A stretch of DNA of 64,000 nt, from the NCBI RefSeq assembly GCF_001449115.1, contig NZ_LAIJ01000001.1:248001-312000 (forward strand), in the 5' to 3' direction. The stretch is from Occallatibacter gabretensis. Lineage in GTDB: Bacteria; Acidobacteriota; Terriglobia; Terriglobales; Acidobacteriaceae. Below are positions 52,693 through 61,230 of the stretch, piece after piece. The number at the start of each line of letters is the position of its first letter. Position 1 is the first letter of the stretch. The notes under the pieces are model-generated. The model saw only the letters and a program-made list of their open reading frames with translations. It made no database searches and had not been told where the DNA came from. The position numbers and the translations under genes were made by a program.

Positions 52693-53457
52693 ATGAAGAT
52701 CAGTATCGTAACACTGTCATTTAATCAGTGCGCTTTTCTGCGAGAGGCGCTTGAGTCGGTGTTACTCCAGGGATATCCGGATCTGGAATACATTGTGATT
52801 GATCCAGGATCCACTGACGGAAGCCGCGAGCTGATTCAGAGTTACGCGTCTGGGATTCAGCACATGGTTTTTGAGCCTGATAAGGGTGCTTCAGATGGTT
52901 TAAGAAAAGGCTTTGCGCTGGCCACTGGAGATATCTGCGGGTTTCTTAACTCGGACGACCTTCTTGAACCAGGTTCCTTACAGCATATTGCCGACTTCTT
53001 TCAATCGCATCCCGACTATGACATTGTCATGGGAAATGGCTACATCGTGGACGTCGAGAACAAGCCGGTCCGTCATGTGAGATCGCGGAAATTCACCGTA
53101 GATCGTTATCTCTATGGCGGCACACAATTTCTTCAACAGTCCACTTTCTTTCGCCGGAAGGCGTATTTAAACTCGCCCGGATTCAATCCGATAACCCGAA
53201 CCTGCTGGGATGGCGAATTATTCGTTACCATGGCGCATCGCGGCGCTAAGGTCGGATATATTGACGCCGATCTGAGCAGATTCCGCGTTCATAGCCAATC
53301 GATTACTGGATCACAGAGGCTTCAGAAGCTATATTTCCAGGACAAAAAACGCGTCTTCCGGGATATTCGGGGACGAGATTGGCGTGCCACGGATAAACTT
53401 CGACAGTTGCTCTATCGGGGTGAGGCAGCACTGCGGCGTGTCGGTATTGTTCGATAA
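52693..53457 (+). CDS. GT2-family glycosyltransferase
   Basis: This is a cytoplasmic GT-A fold glycosyltransferase for polymer repeat-unit assembly. The 254 residues begin with MKISIVTLSFNQCAFLREALESVL, and the donor-binding acidic pair is in FLNSDDLLEPGSL. YIVIDPGSTDGSRELI shows DPGST where most relatives have DGGSTDGT. The domain end (FRVHSQSITGSQ) is family-typical. The ATG at 52693 has GGTGGAG 5 nt upstream. The 134 bp before it hold no gene that I trust. It precedes a GT4-type gene, from which it is separated by 25 nt. Confidence 0.9.
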   Translation: MKISIVTLSFNQCAFLREALESVLLQGYPDLEYIVIDPGSTDGSRELIQSYASGIQHMVFEPDKGASDGLRKGFALATGDICGFLNSDDLLEPGSLQHIADFFQSHPDYDIVMGNGYIVDVENKPVRHVRSRKFTVDRYLYGGTQFLQQSTFFRRKAYLNSPGFNPITRTCWDGELFVTMAHRGAKVGYIDADLSRFRVHSQSITGSQRLQKLYFQDKKRVFRDIRGRDWRATDKLRQLLYRGEAALRRVGIVR

Positions 53458-53482
53458 CGGAAATGGGAAGGCAGGTGAGCGC

Positions 53483-54619
53483 GTGAGGATCGGCATTCTC
53501 TGGACAGGACTTTCCGGATATCTGAACGCGTGTCTCCAGGAACTCGCCAGCCGCGAGGGAGTCCAGCTTTTTGTTTCGCATAAAGCGCCGGCACTTGATG
53601 CTCCGTTCGATGAGAGTCAGTTCGCGTGGATGCAGAATCGCTTCATGTGGCGCGAGAATGGCGAACTCGACGCGCTCGAACCAAAACTTCGAGAATTCAA
53701 TCCTGAAGTTTTGATCTTCGCTGGATGGGCCGTTCCGGCGTACCGCCGTATGGCGAAAGCGTTTGCTGGAAAATGTCTGCGAATCATGACGATGGACAAC
53801 TGCTGGTTAGGAACCGCGAAGCAGCGTTTGGCCACGTGGATTGCACCATTTTATATACGGCCGCTAGCGGATGCAGTATGGCTGCCGGGAGAACGACAGG
53901 CGGTTTTTGCTCGGAAGCTTGGGTTTGAACAGCGAGAAATTCTTCGCGGCCTCTATTGCTGCGATCAACGCTACCTCGAAGCAATCCACTCTGACAGGCT
54001 TTTGGCAGGATCGTCAGTCTCCCACGCATTTTTATTTGTGGGCAGATTTGTTCGAGACAAGGGAATTGACACACTGGTCAAAGCGTATGAGATGTATCGT
54101 GCGCATACTTCCAATCCCTGGCCTCTGATTTGCTGCGGTGCTGGCCCCTTACGAACTCTCCTGGAGAATAAGCCCGGCATTCAGATTGAAGGTTTTTTAC
54201 AGCCCGAACAATTGCGCTCTCGATTTGGACATGCAGGATGCCTTGTCCTGCCAAGTGACTTTGAGCCGTGGGCAGTTGTAGTACATGAGGCTGCGTCTGC
54301 CGGTCTACTGATCCTGGCCTCAGAAAATGTGGGAGCAGCTGTCCATTTGGTCCAGGATAACTACAACGGCTATATCTTCGGCGGAAAAGATGCGTCTGGT
54401 TTAGCGGCTCTTTTGGAGCGAGTAAGCGCTATGGCGGATGAGCGCCTTGGCGAGATGTCTCGTGCAAGTCATTCTCTCTCTCTCCAATTTTCCCCGCGCC
54501 GCTGGGCGGAGACTCTATTGGATGTAGCCGAACAATGGGCCAAGGGAGCGAAAGCTGCTGTGCCAGGCACCGTTGCTAACAATACCAAGCAAGCAGTTCA
54601 TGTAAAATTTCCAGTATAA
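53483..54619 (+). CDS. GT4-family glycosyltransferase
   Basis: This is a GT-B fold retaining glycosyltransferase. The 378-residue protein starts at GTG 53483 (AGG 7 nt upstream), which leads directly into RIGILWTGLSGYLNACLQEL; an earlier frame to 53384 overlaps the GT2 gene. The C-terminal half carries FLFVGRFVRDKGIDTLVKAYE, CCGAGPLRTLLE and the DFEPWAVVVHEAASAGLLIL segment, with the EX7E-type acidic pair at EPWAVVVHE. The donor and acceptor are not readable. It belongs to the exopolysaccharide operon. Confidence 0.88.
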   Translation: MRIGILWTGLSGYLNACLQELASREGVQLFVSHKAPALDAPFDESQFAWMQNRFMWRENGELDALEPKLREFNPEVLIFAGWAVPAYRRMAKAFAGKCLRIMTMDNCWLGTAKQRLATWIAPFYIRPLADAVWLPGERQAVFARKLGFEQREILRGLYCCDQRYLEAIHSDRLLAGSSVSHAFLFVGRFVRDKGIDTLVKAYEMYRAHTSNPWPLICCGAGPLRTLLENKPGIQIEGFLQPEQLRSRFGHAGCLVLPSDFEPWAVVVHEAASAGLLILASENVGAAVHLVQDNYNGYIFGGKDASGLAALLERVSAMADERLGEMSRASHSLSLQFSPRRWAETLLDVAEQWAKGAKAAVPGTVANNTKQAVHVKFPV

Positions 54620-54686
54620 TCTGGAATTTTCAATTCAATTTCTTCGCTAAGTTCTAACTTCATCAAGACAACATGAGGCATCTACA

Positions 54687-56915
54687 TTGATCAACGAGAA
54701 ACCCAGTATCACCGAAATTGAACCACCTTCTCAACGGTTCAGGCAAGGCAATGGAGCTTCTGAAGAAGTTTCGATGGATCGCCTGATACAGCTGGTTAAA
54801 AAGCGTGGATGGATTGTCTTGGTTGCAGGGGCTATCGGCTTGGTCATTGCCATTGCGGCAAACTTCGTGATGACGCGCATGTATACGGCAAGGGCCAAGA
54901 TAGAGGTTACAGGCGATATTTCGGGCGAATTCCGTCTTGAGCAGATCGCAGGCGCTGCTGCCGGCGGCGACATGGACGCTCAGAAGATCGATACAGAGAT
55001 TGAAAAAATGCGCAGCAGGACGCTGGCGCTGGATACGATTCAATCGCTGCATTTAGACAAGGATCCAGATTTTCTTAAATGGAAAGAGCGCCCTTGGGAT
55101 TTATCGAAACCGGCTGACCGCTTATTTCTGATCGACGCTTTTTTGGGTTCTTTGAAAATAACCCGGCTGACCCAAACAAGCCTCATTGAGATATATGTAA
55201 CAACCCGGCGTCCTGATTTATCCGCTTTAATTGCACATACTCTTGTTGATAAATACATCGAATATTCATTTAAGGAAAGTTATGGTTCTACACAGAAAAT
55301 ATCAACGTGGTTGAATGGGCAGCTCGACACGCTGAAAGCCAATCTGCAGACAAGTCAAGAGCGCATGGTTGCCCTTCAAAAAGACGTCGGTATTGTAGGA
55401 ATAGGGCAGCAGGAGCAGAGCGTTACTGTATCGCATTTGGCAGAGTTGAATAAAATCCTGGCAGATGCGCAGGCTGATCGAATGCTCAAAGAGGCTGCAT
55501 ATAGATCATTGTTGGGTTCTGCCCCGGGAGTTGTAGATGCTTTTTCGCCCCAGGATGCGGCATTGCAGATTTCCAGAGAGAATCTGGCTCAGCTCAGAAC
55601 TCAGTATGCAGCTATGACTCAAACCTATGGACCTGCATACCAGGGTGTGCAGGCACTGAAGGGGCAAATAGAGACTCTTCAAGCGGAAATCATCAAAGCA
55701 GAAGCCGCTCAAGTTGCAAAGGCGCAGACCGCATTCAATTCAGCGCAATCAAACGAAGGTCAGCTGCGTGCAGCCTTGGATCAGGAAGAGCAGAACGCTT
55801 ATAAGGACAGCTCGAAAGCCATCCAGTTTGAACTTGCACGCGAAGAATACCAGGCAAATCGATTGTTGTACGACGGTATCCAGGAGCGCTTGCAAGAGGC
55901 CGGAATTTTGGCAGGTCTGCATTCCACGTCGGTTCATATTGTCGAAGATGCAGATACTCCGACCTTTCCAAGTGAGCCTCATAAACTCCTGAATATGGGT
56001 GGTGGTCTGGCAGTAGGCTTGATTTTAGGCGGTATTCTTGCCCTGATTATGGAGGCAATGGACACGAACCTTCGTACGATTGAGGATGTCGAAACTTCGT
56101 TGAACCTTCCACTTCTTGCAGTACTTCCCAAGGTAGAAGGGCCTGAGATACGTGCAGTTAATTTCATTAAGCATGCAGCCTCCGGACAAAGTGGATCCTG
56201 GTCTAAGATAGGCGAAGCATTGCGGGGCCTCAGAACATCGATTCTGCTTTCCACAGCAGGTGCGCCCCCGCAGGTTCTGATGATATCCAGTACGCGCCCC
56301 GCGGAAGGAAAAACTTCTATTGCTATCCTTGAGGCAATCATCTTTGCTCTCAACGGAGCGAAAGTTTTACTGATCGACGCTGACTTGCGTCGGCCCGCGG
56401 TTCACCTTCGCGTCAAAGGCGAATATATCGACGCGAACTCTTCCCGCAATGCAGGGCTTTCTTCGGTGCTTTCGGGCAAGACAACATGGAAAGAAGCCGT
56501 CCAGGTGTGGCCTGAGCTTCCCAATCTGCACCTCTTGCTTGCTGGCCCGCTGCCGCCACTGCCCTCCGAACTGCTTGGATCCAAGCAGATGGAGAACCTC
56601 ATCGCCGACCTTCGTCCGGAGTACGATTTCATCTTCATCGATACCCCTCCCGTGCTCACGGTAACTGATGCTTCGGTACTCGGCCGCCTCGTCGATGGCG
56701 CGGTGCTCATAGTTCGTTATGGAGAGGCGCGACGCCAGGTAATCTCTCGCAGCGTTGAGTTATTGCAGCGCTCCGGCGCGAACCTGCTGGGAGTCGCACT
56801 CAATATGGTTGATTTCGGCGCACCAGAATACTCCGAGTATTACGGACGTCAATACTACAACTACTATGGGCCGCGCGAATCGGAGGGAGAGAAAGAGGCA
56901 GAACGCGAGTCGTAA
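54687..56915 (+). CDS. Wzc-like chain-length determinant and tyrosine autokinase
   Basis: This is an inner-membrane co-polymerase that controls polymer length and couples to Wza. The 742 residues comprise an N-terminal Wzz domain with a span at about 42-62, a long periplasmic coiled region (about 190-410), a second span (about 433-455), and a cytoplasmic BY-kinase. The kinase has Walker A STRPAEGKTS (near 535), Walker A' LLIDADLRRP and Walker B FIFIDTPPV. It ends in a Tyr cluster (YSEYYGRQYYNYYG) for autophosphorylation. It starts at TTG 54687 with GAGG 8 nt upstream. The kinase is fused to the chain-length domain, as in Proteobacteria. A dedicated tyrosine phosphatase is not seen nearby. Confidence 0.93.
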   Translation: MINEKPSITEIEPPSQRFRQGNGASEEVSMDRLIQLVKKRGWIVLVAGAIGLVIAIAANFVMTRMYTARAKIEVTGDISGEFRLEQIAGAAAGGDMDAQKIDTEIEKMRSRTLALDTIQSLHLDKDPDFLKWKERPWDLSKPADRLFLIDAFLGSLKITRLTQTSLIEIYVTTRRPDLSALIAHTLVDKYIEYSFKESYGSTQKISTWLNGQLDTLKANLQTSQERMVALQKDVGIVGIGQQEQSVTVSHLAELNKILADAQADRMLKEAAYRSLLGSAPGVVDAFSPQDAALQISRENLAQLRTQYAAMTQTYGPAYQGVQALKGQIETLQAEIIKAEAAQVAKAQTAFNSAQSNEGQLRAALDQEEQNAYKDSSKAIQFELAREEYQANRLLYDGIQERLQEAGILAGLHSTSVHIVEDADTPTFPSEPHKLLNMGGGLAVGLILGGILALIMEAMDTNLRTIEDVETSLNLPLLAVLPKVEGPEIRAVNFIKHAASGQSGSWSKIGEALRGLRTSILLSTAGAPPQVLMISSTRPAEGKTSIAILEAIIFALNGAKVLLIDADLRRPAVHLRVKGEYIDANSSRNAGLSSVLSGKTTWKEAVQVWPELPNLHLLLAGPLPPLPSELLGSKQMENLIADLRPEYDFIFIDTPPVLTVTDASVLGRLVDGAVLIVRYGEARRQVISRSVELLQRSGANLLGVALNMVDFGAPEYSEYYGRQYYNYYGPRESEGEKEAERES

Positions 56916-57062
56916 ATATTCAATGCTATCCAAAAACTGCTCAGCACTTGAATCATCGCGTGAGAGGTAAACTTCGAATGTCGATCTCAACTATTCCAGC
57001 TAAACGTCAGTAGTGCTTACAAGACGGCTCTCGGGGATATCTGTTACGGATATATTTGCTGA

Positions 57063-58457
57063 ATGAGGCTTATGGCAACTGGAACTCTAACTGGCCCTCA
57101 AGTCACTCGACGCCGTCAGCGGCAAAACGAGTGGGCTAGGTCTCTGATTGGCGATATCCTGGCTCTTCTCGTCGGCCTTGGATCCTGTTACTCGTTTACA
57201 CTGATCGGTGACATTCATCTTAGTGAGATAATTCTCATCCCGTCACTTGCACTTCTGTTAGCAGTACATTCCAATCGCCTGCAGTTGCGCAAGCGAAGAT
57301 TGGGCATAATAGTTGTCTTACTGCTGGCCTGGCTGTTTAGCCAGGTTATCACCGATATTTATAGATTGACCCCTTTGAAGGATTGGATAAGGGGGCAGGC
57401 AAATATCCTCTTCTTTTTGATGGATTTAATAGGACTTGCGATTCTGCTTAAAGGAAACATGCGCCGCCAGATGGTCTTTCTTTTTGGTCTGGCGATCGGA
57501 GTGACGCTATCGGCCAAATTGCAGCCCGGTCTATATCAAGGAGAGGCAGACGCTCTTAAATTTGCATATTGCTGGTCTATTTTGTATCTCGTCGCCGTTG
57601 CCAGCAGCTATTTCTACGGGCAGGGCCGGTATGCAATTGTGGGATTGCTAATGATCGGCGACATCGGTTTCAACATTCTGTTTAATTTTCGTACGATCGT
57701 GCTCACGATGTTTGTTTCTGCTTGTTTGGTTTTGCCGATTATTCCCGAACGAATAGGTCGAGTTAGAATTCTTCCCCCGGCCCGAACACGAGCCAGGGTC
57801 CTTGTTACAGTAGGAATCACTTTGATTGCGGGAACCATGATAGGAAAGACCATGACCTTGCTTGCTGCTTCAGGAGCACTTGGCCATGAAGCCCAGCAGA
57901 AAAATGAAGTCCAGACTACAGCAGGATGGGGAATTCTAATAGGCGGAAGACCGGAGATCCTTGTATCTTCGCGGGCTGTGATAGATAGCCCTATACTTGG
58001 GCACGGATCCTGGGCCAAAGATCCAAAGTATCATAAGATGCTTGTCGACATAGAAACTGAATATGGCATAAAAGTGCCGCAAGGATCAGAATCGAGATAT
58101 GGTGGTCTGATTCCAGCCCACTCTCATCTCATGAGTGCATGGGTTGATGCAGGAATACTCGGAGGCATATTCTGGATATATATTCTCGTGTCGACCGTTA
58201 AGTCACTTCTCAAAGCCTCAATGTCACAGCTTCCATTAAAGCCAGCCTATATTTCGCTTCTGGTGTTATTCCTGTGGGATATTATGTTTTCCCCATTTGG
58301 TGGCTTACGTAGAGTTACGGTGGGCTTTATGATTGTGCTTATCTGCGACGTTCTAGACCCGGATTCGCCTGGCCGCCAGATCATCGCGCAGACGCTTTCA
58401 CGCGCGCAGATTCCTCTGCACCCCCGCAATCTCGGAAGGGTTTCTCCACGTTATTGA
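57063..58457 (+). CDS. O-antigen ligase / Wzy-type polymerase-like membrane protein
   Basis: This is an integral membrane protein of about 12 spans and 464 residues, probably the polymerase of the exopolysaccharide repeat unit. The large periplasmic loop near residues 310-370 contains ILGHGSWAKDP and LIPAHSHLMSAWVDAGILGG. This His-rich H-S-H pattern is characteristic of the Wzy_C/O-antigen-ligase family. The start could be the ATG at 57063 or one three codons later; the SD is weak. It follows the Wzc-like kinase in the same direction, which favours the polymerase rather than ligase reading. Confidence 0.8.
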   Translation: MRLMATGTLTGPQVTRRRQRQNEWARSLIGDILALLVGLGSCYSFTLIGDIHLSEIILIPSLALLLAVHSNRLQLRKRRLGIIVVLLLAWLFSQVITDIYRLTPLKDWIRGQANILFFLMDLIGLAILLKGNMRRQMVFLFGLAIGVTLSAKLQPGLYQGEADALKFAYCWSILYLVAVASSYFYGQGRYAIVGLLMIGDIGFNILFNFRTIVLTMFVSACLVLPIIPERIGRVRILPPARTRARVLVTVGITLIAGTMIGKTMTLLAASGALGHEAQQKNEVQTTAGWGILIGGRPEILVSSRAVIDSPILGHGSWAKDPKYHKMLVDIETEYGIKVPQGSESRYGGLIPAHSHLMSAWVDAGILGGIFWIYILVSTVKSLLKASMSQLPLKPAYISLLVLFLWDIMFSPFGGLRRVTVGFMIVLICDVLDPDSPGRQIIAQTLSRAQIPLHPRNLGRVSPRY

Positions 58458-58597
58458 CACGCTTTCTGATGCTTGCAATGTCAGATTGCAGGCAAAGTAC
58501 ACTATGTCGGAAGTCTAGCCATATCGCAGCCTACTTGCGAGTTCCTGCCAATGGATTTCAAAACTATAAGCGCGTGCATTATTCAACGAGGGGTTAA

Positions 58598-59827
58598 GTG
58601 AAAGTAATTATTACTTCAGGCGGAGGTAAGCTCCACTTTCATGAAACCGTCCGGGCTGTTGCATCGACGGGATCGAAGGTAGATTTCATCACGGGTTGGG
58701 TGCCAGGACCTGACGCGGACGCCCTGGTTGATCACCTGGGACGTTTGATTGGTGAACGTGGGTTGGCCGGCCGCATGCGGGCTCGTCGCGTGGAAGCGCC
58801 CGGCGTGACGATTCGGCCACTGGCATTCGCTGAATTTCTCGGTCGCGGCCTTATCTATCTAAGTAAAACCAGACTGGTCAAGCCATACATAACTTCCGCG
58901 TGGGCTTTTCAAGTTATGGGGATGGCAAGTCGTAAATATTTGCATAATGGAAATATCTTCCATGTACGCAGCGGTGCCGGCCAGGGGGGAGCTATCCGCA
59001 CGGCACGTGGAAACGGCATGAAGATAATTACGGATCATTCCATCGCGCATCCAGCCTATATGCATGCAGTGCTTAGAGACGAATATGCGCAAGCTGGACT
59101 GAAGTATGACGGAACCGTTCAAAAAGGATTATGGCGCGTCGTGCTCGACGATTGCGAGCAGGCGGATCGCTTGCTTGTGAATTCTGATTTTGTTAAGCGA
59201 ACCTTTATAGATGAAGGATACTCTTCCGAGAAAATTGACGTGGGTTATCTGGGCGTGGCGCCACGCTACTTTCATCTTAAACAGCGTTATGATTGCGATG
59301 GTCCAATCAAGCTATTGTTTACAGGAAACTTTGACCTTCGCAAAGGCGTACGCGTTTTATTGGAGGCAATTCGTAAGGTTCGACAAGGCGGAGTAGATGT
59401 TCGCTTACGATTAATCGGTAACATAACAAACGGACATATTTGGATAAAAGATTCGGACAAAGAGTTTCTAACACACACACCATTTGTTCCACCCGAAGCT
59501 ATTCTTCCAGCACTTTCAGAGGCGGATTTATTTGTCTTTCCAACCTTGATTGAAGGTTGCTCCCGCTCCGCAATGGAGGCGGCCGCGGCAGGTTTACCAG
59601 TGATCACTACGGAGAGCTCCGGTTTGCCTCTCGTCGATCGAAAATCAGTTTTCTACGTGCCGCTAAATAATGTGGAACGTTTGGCTGAAACCATCGCGGA
59701 AGCTGCGAAAGATCAAGCGTTGCGGGAGTCGATCGGTAGAGAGGCCGCTAATACAATTGCCCGCTCCTACACCTGGCCTCAGTATGGACAACAGCTTCAG
59801 AGTTTGTATCAGAAGCTTTTAAGTTAA
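58598..59827 (+). CDS. GT4-family glycosyltransferase
   Basis: This is a second GT-B glycosyltransferase of the cluster (409 aa). It starts at GTG 58598, with GAGGGG just upstream. The Rossmann-like C-half has KLLFTGNFDLRKGVRVLLEA, RLIGNITNGH and the donor-site block FVFPTLIEGCSRSAMEAAAAGLPVI, with the EX7E acidic pair in EGCSRSAME. The N-half starts MKVIITSGGGKLHFHETV. The sugar cannot be predicted. Its last codons overlap the end of the convergent acetyltransferase gene by 4 bp. Confidence 0.9.
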   Translation: MKVIITSGGGKLHFHETVRAVASTGSKVDFITGWVPGPDADALVDHLGRLIGERGLAGRMRARRVEAPGVTIRPLAFAEFLGRGLIYLSKTRLVKPYITSAWAFQVMGMASRKYLHNGNIFHVRSGAGQGGAIRTARGNGMKIITDHSIAHPAYMHAVLRDEYAQAGLKYDGTVQKGLWRVVLDDCEQADRLLVNSDFVKRTFIDEGYSSEKIDVGYLGVAPRYFHLKQRYDCDGPIKLLFTGNFDLRKGVRVLLEAIRKVRQGGVDVRLRLIGNITNGHIWIKDSDKEFLTHTPFVPPEAILPALSEADLFVFPTLIEGCSRSAMEAAAAGLPVITTESSGLPLVDRKSVFYVPLNNVERLAETIAEAAKDQALRESIGREAANTIARSYTWPQYGQQLQSLYQKLLS

Positions 59828-60420
59828 TGCTGGCTCGGGAATTCTCTGGTCTTTACTTTAACCGCCGGTACGCCTGCATAAACTCCCCATGGCTCAAGGT
59901 CGCGAGTTGCAACTGATCCAAGCCCCAGAACAGCATATTCTCCAACATGGACGCCAGGGCAAACCGATGCACGTGCACATATCCAGGCATAGGGCCCAAT
60001 GGTCATGGAATAAGCCAGCAGTGGAAATGCGGGGTCGTCGAAATCGTGGGTGGCGCCGCATATATATGCGCCCTGAGAGACTATGGCGTGCGATCCAAAT
60101 TGCATCGGGGCAGGGTTATAGATTTCAGCAGCATCTCCAGCGGTAACCTGGTCAGCGCAGGTCAGGTTCCAGGGAGCCCATATTTTTGATCCAGGATAGA
60201 AGTGGCAATTCGGACCCATCTTCGCGCCGAATGATCTGAGAAGAAAAGATCGCCAGGAATGTAATGGACGCGGCGAAGTTCGATAAAAAAAGAGCCAGCA
60301 AAAGTTCCAGATGAATCTGCGTAATTTGTTCGCAGTTGAAAATGATGCTCGCCGGTATGGATCACCGGCTGTGTTTGGAGCGATATGATCTGCCGCGTTG
60401 TAATGAAGATGTTTGGCCAT
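59824..60420 (-). CDS. WcaF-like acetyltransferase (left-handed beta-helix)
   Basis: This is a hexapeptide-repeat acyltransferase of the colanic-acid WcaF group, using acetyl-CoA to acetylate a sugar of the polymer. Its 198 residues contain an N-terminal helical section (LRRFIWNFCWLFFYRTSPRP), then left-handed beta-helix turns (FGAKMGPNCHFYPGSKIWAP...). The catalytic His is in CGATHDFDDP, and the family ending is VPAVKVKTREFP. The ATG at 60420 has AGGA 7 nt upstream. It is the only gene of the cluster on the minus strand and is convergent with the GT4 gene. Confidence 0.85.
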   Translation of the reverse strand: MAKHLHYNAADHIAPNTAGDPYRRASFSTANKLRRFIWNFCWLFFYRTSPRPLHSWRSFLLRSFGAKMGPNCHFYPGSKIWAPWNLTCADQVTAGDAAEIYNPAPMQFGSHAIVSQGAYICGATHDFDDPAFPLLAYSMTIGPYAWICARASVCPGVHVGEYAVLGLGSVATRDLEPWGVYAGVPAVKVKTREFPSQH

Positions 60421-60810
60421 ATCTGTATCCTGGGTCTCCGTCTGTTCTACTTAGATAACTATTCTGGAAGATGCGGAAAGAAAGGTTTTCGCATCGATTT
60501 CAAGGGCAGTGACGGCTAAGTAAAAGCATAACAAAGTGGATCAGTAATCGCATGCGCAAAGGAAAATGATCCCGACTCATCGCGCACACATGAATACATA
60601 GATGCAGTTCAATTCACAGCGAGTGGGGAGGGGCGTTTGTTCCTTGAATCAGTGAGGCTGAATGTGCTAACCTTCAGCTTAGAGAGGCGTTTGCTTCTTA
60701 TCAAATCAAGCTAATGCAATGAGATAGGTTCGCACTGGAAAGCGCGAATCCTCCCAAAAATCTTAGAGAAGCTTTTAATTGCCATCATAAAAATGAAACG
60801 GGAGCCTTGA
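60421..60810. other. divergent intergenic region between wcaF-like and carrier-protein genes
   Basis: This 390-bp gap must contain promoters in both directions, one for the acetyltransferase and one for the carrier-protein operon. No gene is seen. GGGAG at 60799-60803 is the SD for the ATG at 60811. No unambiguous -35/-10 pair or operator was found by eye. Confidence 0.35.
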
Positions 60811-61047
60811 ATGGACGAACAGCAAATATATGCTCGGCTGACAGAAATATTCAGCGACGTTTTTGATGACGATATTCAAGTGAATCCTGAACTTTCGGCC
60901 AAGGACGTGGACGGTTGGGACAGTCTCTCGCACATTCGGCTGATTCTTACGATTGAAAGAGCATTCAAGATCAAGTTTTCGACCTCGGAAATTGGCAAGC
61001 TGGAAAATGTAGGCCAACTTGTTGCGCTGATTAAAGCGCGCGCCTGA
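60811..61047 (+). CDS. Acyl carrier protein
   Basis: This is a 78-residue carrier protein with the phosphopantetheine attachment site S38 in GWDSLSHIRL. Four-helix composition and an acidic first helix (EIFSDVFDDD) are as expected. It is not the fatty-acid ACP by context, since no fab genes are near. It precedes the FkbH-like gene by 183 bp and would hold the small acyl unit that FkbH loads. The ATG at 60811 has GGGAG 6 nt upstream. Confidence 0.92.
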   Translation: MDEQQIYARLTEIFSDVFDDDIQVNPELSAKDVDGWDSLSHIRLILTIERAFKIKFSTSEIGKLENVGQLVALIKARA

Positions 61048-61230
61048 AGGTCTATTGCTTATTTTTTAGAGACGTTTGGATCGGTATCGCGAGAGAGTGA
61101 TACCTGCGGCAGCTGGGAAGTTCCAGAAAGTACTGTCCTGAAAAACATTCGACCTGGCTTATATGAGAGCCGGTGCTAAGCCTGCCGGGAATCTCCTTCA
61201 GGCAGTCATCACTTCTACGGAGACGTGCTG

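Noticed and set aside
52539-52724. A 61-codon frame between the Wza-like and GT2 genes
   Set aside because: It overlaps both neighbours in another frame, has no SD and no recognisable features.
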